From Gnomoniopsis sp. IMI 355080 (Eukaryota; Ascomycota; Sordariomycetes; Diaporthales; Gnomoniaceae), in NCBI GenBank assembly GCA_027946555.1, contig JAPEVC010000394.1:1-18440 (forward strand): a stretch of DNA of 18,440 bases, given 5' to 3'. Numbering within the stretch: the stretch's first letter is position 1; each line of letters starts with the position of its first letter. Of the stretch, positions 10,599 through 18,440 are shown one piece after another. The notes beneath the pieces were generated by a model. It was not told where the DNA came from and did no database searches. It saw nothing but the letters and a program-made list of their open reading frames with translations. The translations under genes and the position numbers were made by a program.

Positions 10599-13500
10599 AT
10601 GTCAAATCAACCTGGGCCAAGCGGGCAGCAGCCCCAGCCGCCTCACGCGATAGCAAATGCAGGTGCAACTGGAGCGCGTGGAAGTTTCACTCGGGCAGAG
10701 AAAGCTCGTCTGGACGAGTCACGAGGATTCAATCAAGACTTGACTCCAGCCGCGAACTATCAAATCATACCAATTTGGTCAGAAGAACAGTGGGATGGTA
10801 CATACCAATGCATATCAGACGGATTTAGCTATAAGGCACGACAAATTGGCCTTGGCGACTTTCTGGAAACAAACCGACCTGCTATACGCCCCGAAGAGGA
10901 ACGTCGCAATCCAACCGAATATGCTAGAAGATTTGGCATATTGTCCAAGCATGGGGTTACTAGAGACGGTTTGGCTCATTCGTCACTCACACCCGTCGAC
11001 CCTTTCTTTCAGTCATCTGCACAGCGACCCGAGGCTAATGACATTGATGAGAGTTTGCAGTCCATCTTTTTTGAATACACGTCAGCTGAACTCGTTGCGC
11101 AAGGCGCTTTGAACCCAAGATTGCCCGTCCCCTGGCCTCCTGACATAAATGAGGAGGTCCATGACTTAGTAGCCAGGTACAGGTGGGATCAGACAGTGGC
11201 TACTCCACAAGGTTATTGGAAAGGTGTCTTTGATGTGCAATATGGGTCTGTTCTCAACGGCACGCCTGGTAAATACGACGCTTTAAGGAATCAGGCTGTC
11301 TGGGATGCACTGGAACCAGCAATGAAGCTGGTGTCGCGAATTATCCGATCCGACCACCCCTACTGGCTGGCTATGACAAGTGTGTTCCACATGCGCCCAG
11401 TGCCTGTTGCGAAAGACGGCCGTACCCCCCATCAACGAGATGAGCAGGGTGGGAGGCCATACACGTCCATATGGCTGGAGGATAATGAATTCGATCCCAG
11501 GATACCGGCTCCCTACCCAGAAATGGCAAGGCTGAAAAGCCTAGGGTTTGATTCGGAGACGTCAAGGGGTGTCTGTCTGGAAATACTGGCGGCAAACCTC
11601 AAATGCAATATCTTTTCAACGGATGGCGTATTGGCCATGACTAGCGCATACGAAGATTGGAATCTCCTTATATGCCTGAATGCCTCGATGGTCTGGGGCC
11701 TGCTTATGAATCGACATGTCTCAAACTCAGAAAAGGCGGCAATGACTTTCGATATCGTGAACTGTATGCTACACGAGCTCGCTCACGCCTGTGCTCTCGT
11801 GCACAGAGATTTGACAACGCGGCCTCATTTGATAATGTCAACGTCTTTTGGCCCAAGAGTAACCGCAGAAATTTGGGCGAGCTTGACGCAACTGGGAGAT
11901 GAGATTTATGGCCCTGCGGCCCATCACTACGGCCAACCGTGGTTGGACCGCCCCATCGTCCGACAGCAAATGTTTACGGAGGACGAATGCCAGGGTGAAG
12001 AGGGACTCAATTTCGAAAAGCAGCTTTGGGGGGGGTCACGTAGCGCCTCACCATGCCATTGGCGGACCGGAATTCTCGCTGTCGCCTTTGTTGACGCTGA
12101 TTCCCTTTCCGCACCAACATCCGCAGCCTCTACAGCAGGGTCTCACGATGCTGGACCAGGAAGACCGCGCGTACCAGCGCTATTTGACAGACCCTCGAGC
12201 GCCGAGCTGGCATGAAACGCTTGCCATTCCTGTACAGTGGTATGCACGGTTCTTTCAGAATGGCTGGTGGTGGTCGGACTTCCAGAAGTTTCAGCATCAC
12301 GGGCTGAAATTGTCGACGAATGACCCTAAACTGCCAACTTCACTCCTGCGCTCCAATGGCCGCGAGGCAGCTTCGGTAGGCTTTCAAGACGACCTGGCTT
12401 TTGTGTTTGGGGCAGAAGAGTGGAGTTGGTTGTTATGTACGGTTCTGGTAATGCTTGAGTCGAAAGAACTTTATATTCTGTCTGGCTATTTGCAAGCGTT
12501 GATCGGGCAGGCAGCGCAGGCGAAATTGTTCGCAACGAAAATTGAAAGTGAGATGCAGTCGTGGCCCCATAAGCAGCAGGGACTGGTCAGAACGGCGCTG
12601 GGCGTGTCTGATGACTATCAAGTCATGGTGGCCGACATCTACACTAACCTCCTACCAGGGTCTCCTGCCTTTGACGTTGATAGCACTGGACCCAGGATCC
12701 GCGAGATCAACAACAGCATACGGCGTGTGCTGGGACCTATGCTGGAGCTGAGCCGTCTGATGACCCAAGAGGTGTCCTATCAGCAGTATGTACTCAGCGA
12801 GTTCCTGCAGCTGGAAGCAGGCGTCAGGCCTACATTTTATGGCAATATGCAGCAGCTCAGCGCGATGACGGCCACCAGCTTGAGACTGCTTAGTGGACTG
12901 GAGCCGGATGTCATCCTCCAATTTTCAGTCCTCTCGTCCGAAGTAGAAAGCAGCTGGGTTGACATGCTAGAGCAGAAGCTGATTGCAGATCTCCTGGGCG
13001 GTGATTCCAGGCGAGCGGCCAGACGCAAACTCCCTCAAGATGCCACAGGTGAAGCAGAGACCTTCATCGAACTCATGAACGAGATCAAGCTGCTACACCG
13101 CGCCTTCAACACCCATCACTGCCTCTTGACCGAGATGCACACCCTCACAACCAGCGCCACCGCCGAAGGCCGCGTCCCCGACTCCGCAGAATGGCCGCGC
13201 CTCCAATCCTTGGCGCACACGCGGAGGCAGCGCCGTACTCAAGTCATGGAACCGGCAGCGCTTGGCGAGATCAGCCGGATTGACGAGCGCGCACTCACGA
13301 CGATGATATATGAGGCGCTCGCGCTGCTCTCGAGCAAGCTGAACCCGGGGACGCTGGACCGAGCGCAGACGGCGCTCAAAACGGCGATTGACCGGCGTGT
13401 GGCGCGGCAGCAGGCGTTGTTGGAGCAGTGGAGGCTGTATTTGCGGAACGAGAAGATGATGATGGTGAGGCGCGAGAGGGCGCGGCAGGATGGGCTGCAG

Positions 13501-13680
13501 AATGTGGTGGAGGATCCAACGAATGAGGCGATATTGGGGGAGATGCGCAAGATGGCGAAGGGTGTTAGGGATGATGAGAGGCTGTTGCATGCGACGTATA
13601 GTGTAGATACTATACAGGACACGTTGGATCTTTTGGCTCTTGATTTAGCGACCTTGGGTGCTGCGGGGAATCCGACCTGA
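10599..13680 (+). CDS. large uncharacterised protein with HEXXH metallopeptidase-like motif; frame break at a G8 run
   Basis: Two overlapping long frames join at 12028-12035. Reading 10599-12032 then 12034-13680 gives 1026 residues. The first 35 residues are Pro/Gln/Gly-rich. Residues 392-402 read HELAHACALVH, a zinc-binding HEXXH with a third His at the metzincin spacing but Ala in place of the usual Gly. Glu467, Glu468 and Glu473 in GEEGLNFEKQLWGG downstream could instead provide a gluzincin-type ligand. No signal peptide or membrane helix is seen, so a cytosolic or nuclear location is likely. After the junction comes LTLIPFPHQHP (about residue 498), an aromatic-rich stretch (WYARFFQNGWWW), then about 450 residues that look largely helical, with a basic amphipathic segment near 920-960. 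ATG 10599 (A at -3) is preferred over in-frame ATG 10560 (T at -3). Peptidase activity is inferred from the motif alone. The C-terminal half has no recognised family. Confidence 0.7.
12028..12035 (+). other. G8 homopolymer at a reading-frame break
   Basis: Before this run the protein-like frame reads ...NFEKQLWGG. After it the protein-like frame is the one reading GGHVAPHHAIGGPEF. Removing one G joins them without losing a residue. Splicing does not explain the break: donors GTCACG (12035) and GTAGCG (12040) with acceptors ending at 12126, 12135 or 12138 all give intron lengths of the wrong remainder. A 49-base GTTTAC...AAAAG option (11972-12020) keeps the frame but has no clear branch site and removes plausible coding sequence. 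The cause could be a homopolymer sequencing error, a true disabling indel, or slippage. Confidence 0.75.
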
Positions 13681-14209
13681 GTCCTGAAATGTTAGGTGAT
13701 ATCTTGAGTTGGTGTGTTGATTCGAGGGAACAAGGGTTTAACGCGTGTACTGTAGTAGTGAGATGGACGTGAAATCATCTGCAACTTATCATGTTGTTAG
13801 AATAATCGAATGTATAACATTGCTTTCCTGGTAGGTAGACCAGTCAAGTCTCACGGAACGCCCTCACCCCTGTTTCGACAATCATCTGCCTAGACACACT
13901 TCTCGAGTTTCATTGTCCTACACAAACATTGCAGCGTTGTCCAATGCCTCGAGTCTCTTGTTGTTATGTGGAAGCCCTGAGTGTAGACATAGTCCGTTGA
14001 CAGGATGAGACAAGGGCCTACTTCACCAGTGACAATGGACTTGTTGAGTTGGTGGAGCCTTGCGATGGTCCTCGAGATATAACCATGAGACTTCCCAAAC
14101 AAGTCCATCCATCCGACTTATTCACGATTAGAAGTATACAGAGGCAATATCCATCAGCAACACCGCAGTGGATTCTCGGAAGTGACCCTAGAATGTCGTG
14201 ATCGATAGC
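13681..14209. other. intergenic, no gene seen
   Basis: This 529-base spacer separates two co-directional genes. It should hold the 3'UTR of the metallopeptidase-like gene and the promoter of the next. A TAG at 14189-14191 lies in the frame of the following gene and fixes the upstream limit of that frame. No RNA gene or repeat was recognised. Confidence 0.5.
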
Positions 14210-15040
14210 ATGCCCAAAGCGATCTCTATATGCGCCAACGAGGCTCAAGCGAGCTTCGTTGGCGGCCCACGTTTTATGACACAGCAGCCATCCATTCCCG
14301 CAACCGTGGTCATCGCCGTGGTAGCCAGCAGCCCAGGAGCGGAAGCAGGCACACAAGGCCCTCTCGTCGTCAATGACAAGTTCCTCGCTCTCCTATCGAC
14401 AGAAAGCCACCCAGAAAACCCTTATCTCAGCAGCGAGTCCGAGGCACGGCGCATGAGGAGGAAATATCACGAGAACAGCTTGCGCAGTATCCGTCACAGT
14501 CGCTGCTGTCAGAGATACATGAACATGCTTCGAGACCGAAATGCGTCACGCTGGTACCGCAATTCCGAACACTTTTGTGCCACTGGAGGGCACTGCTCCC
14601 ATGGTCCGGCTCCATCGACGTTCCCTGGAACCAAAAGCTGGACCTTCGCGGCAGGGGAAGCGAGCTTCGACGAATCGAGGATGAGTGGTTTCAATTTCCT
14701 TCCTTACGAGGACTCACCCGCGCCTCATGTCACTGATGCTGACCGTGCGTTGGATATTCTGGAAGGGCTGCTTCGAACGGCCGTGGATGCAGGAGTCACT
14801 GGCCTGAAGGTCGTTGTGTCGGCATCAGACGTCGTCTCTTCTGATCTCCATGGCACAGAACTCGAAGAATTTCAGGAATTGACTTCCCGAGCGCTGCATG
14901 CGGTGGTGGGCTGGGTTGAGCGACGCTGGGTTGCTAGAGACCAGCTGGATGTCATGTGGCTCCCCTTTGGCACGACGCGGAATTTTGGTGTGCTGGGATC
15001 TCAGAAAACACCGCCTTTCGTGATTCACGACGAAGGGTAG
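14210..15040 (+). CDS. hypothetical protein, 276 residues
   Basis: A single open frame from an ATG with A at -3 to a TAG; an in-frame stop lies 21 bases upstream of the ATG. I recognise no family. A short Val/Ala/Ile-rich stretch at residues 30-40 is too short for a confident membrane helix. Residues 78-98 are strongly basic. A Cys/His cluster follows (C99, C100, H121, C123, H128, C129, H131) in HFCATGGHCSH; it could bind a metal or form disulphides, but matches no standard finger spacing I know. The last 100 residues alternate helix- and strand-like segments (ALDILEGLLRTAV, GLKVVVSASD, DQLDVMWLPF) and look like a folded domain. The gene lies 155 bases from the stop of the convergent P450. 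Codon use and composition favour a real gene, though it could be a remnant of a larger one. Confidence 0.5.
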   Translation: MPKAISICANEAQASFVGGPRFMTQQPSIPATVVIAVVASSPGAEAGTQGPLVVNDKFLALLSTESHPENPYLSSESEARRMRRKYHENSLRSIRHSRCCQRYMNMLRDRNASRWYRNSEHFCATGGHCSHGPAPSTFPGTKSWTFAAGEASFDESRMSGFNFLPYEDSPAPHVTDADRALDILEGLLRTAVDAGVTGLKVVVSASDVVSSDLHGTELEEFQELTSRALHAVVGWVERRWVARDQLDVMWLPFGTTRNFGVLGSQKTPPFVIHDEG

Positions 15041-15195
15041 AAGCTGAGCTTGATATTTCGAAGGTGGAGGGTGCAGAGGCGTGGAGGGGCCCAGGGTAGC
15101 TTGAGGCTTGAACGTTTGCATTTGCTGATACGTGATATTTACCGAAGATGTCACGTCGTGTGGCACAGAATCCTCCTGCTAAGCTTGGAACACGG

Positions 15196-16868
15196 CTACA
15201 TCGTCTGCTTCCTTCTCCTGATTTCCATTGTTGCATGTGTTGCTGGTACTAATGTCTTACCAGCCCAGCTGCCCATCGGCCTCTCTTTAAGAGGCTTCAA
15301 GTCGTAATTCATTAGCACGTAAGCAAATAATGCCTTTAGCTCTATGGCCACAAAAAACCGTCCAGGACTGCGGAAGGGGAATTAGCTGAACTGGTCGAGG
15401 AAAGTACCAAGTCGGTCAAGATCACATACCATGCGTGCCTCCCATGGCCGAATGGGAAATGTTCCACGCTTGTTGTCACCATGCCCATCTGCGCCGCCTT
15501 GAGCGCTTCCTCGGACCTATTTGCGCTGTTGGCGACTCGCTCCCGTTCACGGGAGTATCTAAAAGCATCGTAGCTCTCTGCTGTATCTCCGTAGAGATCC
15601 GCGTCATGATGTGTGCCCCACACCGGACAAGACAGCGTCGTTCCATATGCGAAATGCTGGCCGCTGATTGGGTCGGTGAGCCCCTCTGGCGCCACTACCT
15701 TCCTGGCAACCAGTGTCTGTGAGAAGCCGCTTATCCTCATACTTTCTCGAATCGCACTGTCCAGCCTGTGCAGTTTTGCCAGTCCAGTCTTCGTCCAGAA
15801 GCCGTCTCCTTCTTCCTTTTTCACATCCTGAATCTCCTCGCGGATCGAGGCGACGATGTTCTGCTCGACGTCGTGGGATAACATGTCCAAGAAGGCGCCC
15901 AGACCGGTTAACACAGTGGTGTGTATTGAGCCGAAGTTGATAGGCATGAGTCTCTGAGAAATCCTGTGAGGGTTCAACTCATCTGTCCGACCTTCTGCCT
16001 TTGCTATGGTGATCTGCCAGGTGATGTAATCATCAGGCGGCTGCCATCCCTTTTTCTCTGGGTCGCCCCTCTCCAGCGCGGCCATATCCTCGAGCCGCCG
16101 CTTGATCACTGGCACGCTGTGCTTTGCCGTCTTCCAGTGATTGTACTTACTCGAAAGGCCCAAAATACGGCATACGATTGGCTTGATGATGAATGGGACC
16201 AGCGGATGAAGGACGATGTCGCGTGTCACCGACAAGCTGAAGCCGACCATGCCCTGGATGTACTCCTTGTTGTCACAGAGGGGTCGGCCCACCAGAATGC
16301 GGTTCGTGACAGGAGGCACGAATTCCATGAGTGAGTCCCATATGTTGATCGTCTTCCATTCCGTCTCGTTGGCGCTGCCGAATATGTTGTCGACAGAGCG
16401 CTGGACTTCTTCGTCGATTGCAGGGACGAGAGACGTGAGATGCCGTGCCAGCGTGCGGTGAATGACATGCTCATGGAACGGGTCCCGAAGGATGACCTTG
16501 TCGACGAAGCTGTACTCCCCATTGAGGCTGTCGTAATGAGCCACAGCGGTGGAGGCGACATTGTCAGGCTGGTCGAGCATCCATCTCATCTGCGAACGTG
16601 GAATGACCACCTCTGGGGCTGTACCGAGCAGACCTGGGACGATAAACATCCTGCCATTCTTGCTGTACTCCTCATATCCCTTCTCCATCCACTGTCTCAT
16701 TTCACGCAAGGCAGCGAGCAACCCCTTGCCTTCACCGACCCAAGGAATATCCTTCGGATATCGCGGAGCACGAAGCCATGATAGGAAAAGGGAGACGGCA
16801 GCAGAGGCAACAAAGCCTACCACCACATTGGTGGTGGTGAAGAGAGTGGACGTCTCTGTCGTGATCAT
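15196..16868 (-). CDS. cytochrome P450 monooxygenase, membrane-anchored, complete
   Basis: Two exons on the minus strand, 16868-15430 and 15367-15196, give 536 residues. A hydrophobic anchor at about 14-33 is followed by a basic, Pro-containing hinge (APRYPKDIPWVGEGKG, 34-49), as in ER-bound class II P450s. The I-helix has NFGSIHTT (311-318), the K-helix ESMR (375-378, ExxR), then a PERF-region YDAFRYSR (433-440). The haem loop is FGHGRHACPGR with ligand Cys480; the consensus Arg two before Cys is His478, a common fungal variant. Such enzymes use NADPH and O2 through a P450 reductase to oxidise small molecules. The IHTT and RHACPGRFF style resembles fungal secondary-metabolism P450s of the ent-kaurene-oxidase-like kind, but the substrate and CYP family cannot be told. 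The ATG has A at -3. No other biosynthetic enzyme is in the window. Confidence 0.93.
15368..15429 (-). other. 62-base intron splitting the P450 haem-ligand Cys codon
   Basis: On the minus strand the donor is GTATGT (from 15429) and the acceptor is CTTCCGCAG (ending at 15368), with a probable branch AGCTAAT before it. It is phase 2: exon 1 ends ...CAC GCA TG and exon 2 starts T CCT GGA CGG, making His-Ala-Cys-Pro-Gly-Arg. Without splicing the frame reads HAW and stops 29 residues later, losing the haem ligand. Confidence 0.93.
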
Positions 16869-18071
16869 GGTGATGCACCTTGCGCACTTGAATGCAGGTG
16901 ATTTTGGTCATGTATAGAGACGCGTACCAGTGTTGAGGTCGGTGATATTCGTCGTCGGAGCCTAAACAAGCCCACACGGACGTAGGATTAGCTCAAAGTT
17001 TCATCGTCGGACCCTAGCTCTGGGATCATCATCCCGAGTCAATGCATCCGGACTAGGTGCATGTCAGCCAATAAGAGTCATTCTGATTGGTCTTCCAAGG
17101 GACCCAAAATGCCCAGAGAATCCTTAGAAGACATTGCGCTATGCTTGATCGGGAGATAAGACACTGATCAGAAGTGCTTGGTCTTGACCTTCGAACTCTG
17201 ATTACCTGTATAGTCTATAGGGTTGGCCGTAAAGATTCTCTTCCTCAAAAGATGTGCACAGGATGGGTGTATCCAACGGACTTGGAAAATCCACCAATCA
17301 GTCGATATTGAAAGCCCTATGATAGTGCTGACTCGGAGTTACTGTGATGAACCGGTCCCTGAAACCGAAGGCGCCGAGTTGAGACGTTCTGTTGATAAGT
17401 GGGTCTGGAGAGCTTATCCAGCTCCCCTGCAGTTGATCACTTGTGACAGCTATGGCCAGTTCACCTATTGGATGAGAATCCTGGGGAAGATGGTTACAGC
17501 ACACTCGGCGACACTCTGTTTGTAGTGAGTTGCTCAATATCAGCCACCTCGACTAGTCTCTCTATATGGTTTGAACGTGCTCCCCTGAAAATAATATGCT
17601 TAATAGGATGTTCAAGAGTCGACTTCGCATAAAAGTGGCAAACGGCAGCTCTTGGAGAAATTAGCTATTAACTTGCCGTCTGTCACGTTTGAGTGAACTT
17701 AACGACCACTAGTCAGTAAAATGAATACGATAATGCTAGATATCTGCTTAGGGAAGTATTGTAGTCCTGACTGGGTATAGACTGCGAATTCTATCTAGAA
17801 CATATATTTCATGCTTGTGATGATAGGCAGTGCAGAGCGAGAGCCGGAGGTTTGCTGCCCGCTGGGGTCTGCAGATAATAGCGAGTGCACATAGGCCTAT
17901 GTCGGGTACTATCATGTGATCCCCTCCCCAAGTCTTCTGAGCTCTCGGGGTCTCACCCGTGGCCAGTTGAGCAGGAACATTTGATCACGATGACAGTGGC
18001 GGTCTGGACTTCAACAAAACCATCATGATTATTTATCACAAAGATCTGCTTCATTGCTTTCAAGGAACAAG
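16869..18071. other. upstream region of the P450 and intergenic DNA
   Basis: The first few hundred bases should hold the promoter of the minus-strand P450. A TATACA-like element lies near 16915, about 45 bases from the ATG on that strand, but it is weak. The remainder has only short open frames, one of about 100 codons at 17223-17525 beginning with TTG and lacking recognisable features. No RNA gene or transposon terminus was recognised. Confidence 0.45.
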
Positions 18072-18440
18072 TTAAATTATATTATGGATCTTGGTGGGGC
18101 CTATTAGTGAAGCTCTAACCTTTCAAATTGACAAGCTTCCCAAAGCCACTAAGTTCAGAAAAGGATTTGCTAATTTTTCTAGAAGCTCCTTAGGTTTCCC
18201 TGGAAGATCTAAAACTTCTTTGTGAATTGCTTAAGGCGGGGTGTGGATATATCGAGGGGGGGTGGTTAACTAGAATCCAGCTACTAGGTTTTTATAATTA
18301 CTTTTAATAGAAATCGAATCTTTATAAATCCAGCTTGCTTTAATTCCTAACTTCACTATACTCGATTTCAGATTTGCTTATAATGCCTTAAACCAATATT
18401 GTATGCGACGGGAACATGCATCAGCAACAAACCAACAGAC
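18072..18440 (-). pseudogene. AT-rich, CpG-poor segment; possible decayed mobile-element or gene relic
   Basis: Base composition shifts to A/T-rich with few CG dinucleotides, unlike the rest of the window. On the minus strand one frame (18419-18072) can be followed for about 116 codons with stops at 18380, 18272, 18233, 18125 and 18074 (first base). Two protein-like blocks of about 35 codons lie between stops, one containing HKEVLDLPGKPKELLEKLAN. Five stops in 116 codons is about what chance predicts, so coding ancestry is only suggestive. AT-richness with CpG loss would fit repeat-induced point mutation at the edge of a repeat. No transposase, reverse transcriptase or terminal repeat is recognised. 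Confidence 0.22.

Noticed and set aside
11972..12020. A 49-base intron (GTTTAC to AAAAG) as an explanation of the frame break
   Set aside because: It keeps the frame but lacks a convincing branch site or pyrimidine tract and would delete the acidic segment leading to FEKQLWGG, which looks coding. A single-base change in G8 is simpler.
12035..12138. Introns starting at GTCACG (12035) or GTAGCG (12040) across the frame break
   Set aside because: With acceptors at 12126, 12135 or 12138 every combination has a length leaving the wrong frame, and they would remove the LTLIPFPHQHP block.
13093..13590. A 165-codon frame on the minus strand
   Set aside because: It is antisense to the helical C-terminal half of the metallopeptidase-like gene, is Leu/His/Arg/Pro-rich, and does not begin with a credible start.
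10599..16868. A complete secondary-metabolite biosynthetic cluster
   Set aside because: One P450 alone is not enough. No polyketide or peptide synthase, terpene cyclase, transporter or zinc-cluster regulator is present.
17223..17525. A 100-codon plus-strand frame near the right end
   Set aside because: It begins with TTG rather than ATG, shows no motif or splice context, and overlaps an equally open minus-strand frame.
1..18440. CRISPR array, prokaryotic operon or integrated element
   Set aside because: No regular repeat-spacer pattern, no Shine-Dalgarno-led operons and no integrase were seen. Spliceosomal introns show the DNA is eukaryotic.

Overview
The window reads as nuclear DNA of a filamentous ascomycete (Pezizomycotina, probably Sordariomycetes). 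The reasons are widely spaced monocistronic genes, short introns of about 60 bases with CTAAC-type branch sites, long pyrimidine-rich leaders, a Pin4-type RRM/R3H protein and a fungal class II cytochrome P450. The species cannot be named from the sequence alone.

Layout: bases 1 to about 5080 are gene-poor. They hold short inverted repeats, a possible gene start at the left edge (minus strand) and a weak, frame-broken candidate gene at 3163-3712 (minus strand). From about 5080 to 6556 lies a CT-rich leader with two plausible 5'UTR introns. It feeds the best-supported gene, a 676-residue RNA-binding protein at 6557-8648 (+). The RRM of that protein and its R3H domain lie on either side of a 61-base intron. 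That intron works in frame only with a non-canonical GC donor (GC-AG).

After a 2 kb spacer comes a large uncharacterised gene at 10599-13680 (+). Its N-terminal half carries an HELAHACALVH zinc-peptidase-like motif and its C-terminal half is probably helical. The two halves lie in different frames that meet exactly at a run of eight G. With seven G it would encode 1026 residues. Downstream are a 276-residue protein of unknown function (14210-15040, +) and, convergent with it, a complete P450 of 536 residues (15196-16868, minus strand) whose haem-ligand Cys codon is split by a 62-base intron. The last 400 bases become AT-rich and CpG-poor, which could be the edge of a repeat-induced-point-mutation (RIP) mutated repeat.

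The Pin4-like gene looks like core post-transcriptional regulation. The metallopeptidase-like gene, the unknown gene and the P450 look like accessory content, but nothing here proves a biosynthetic cluster. I see no new multi-gene system. The observations most worth checking are the GC-AG intron, the G8 frame break in the metallopeptidase-like gene, and that protein's unusual architecture.
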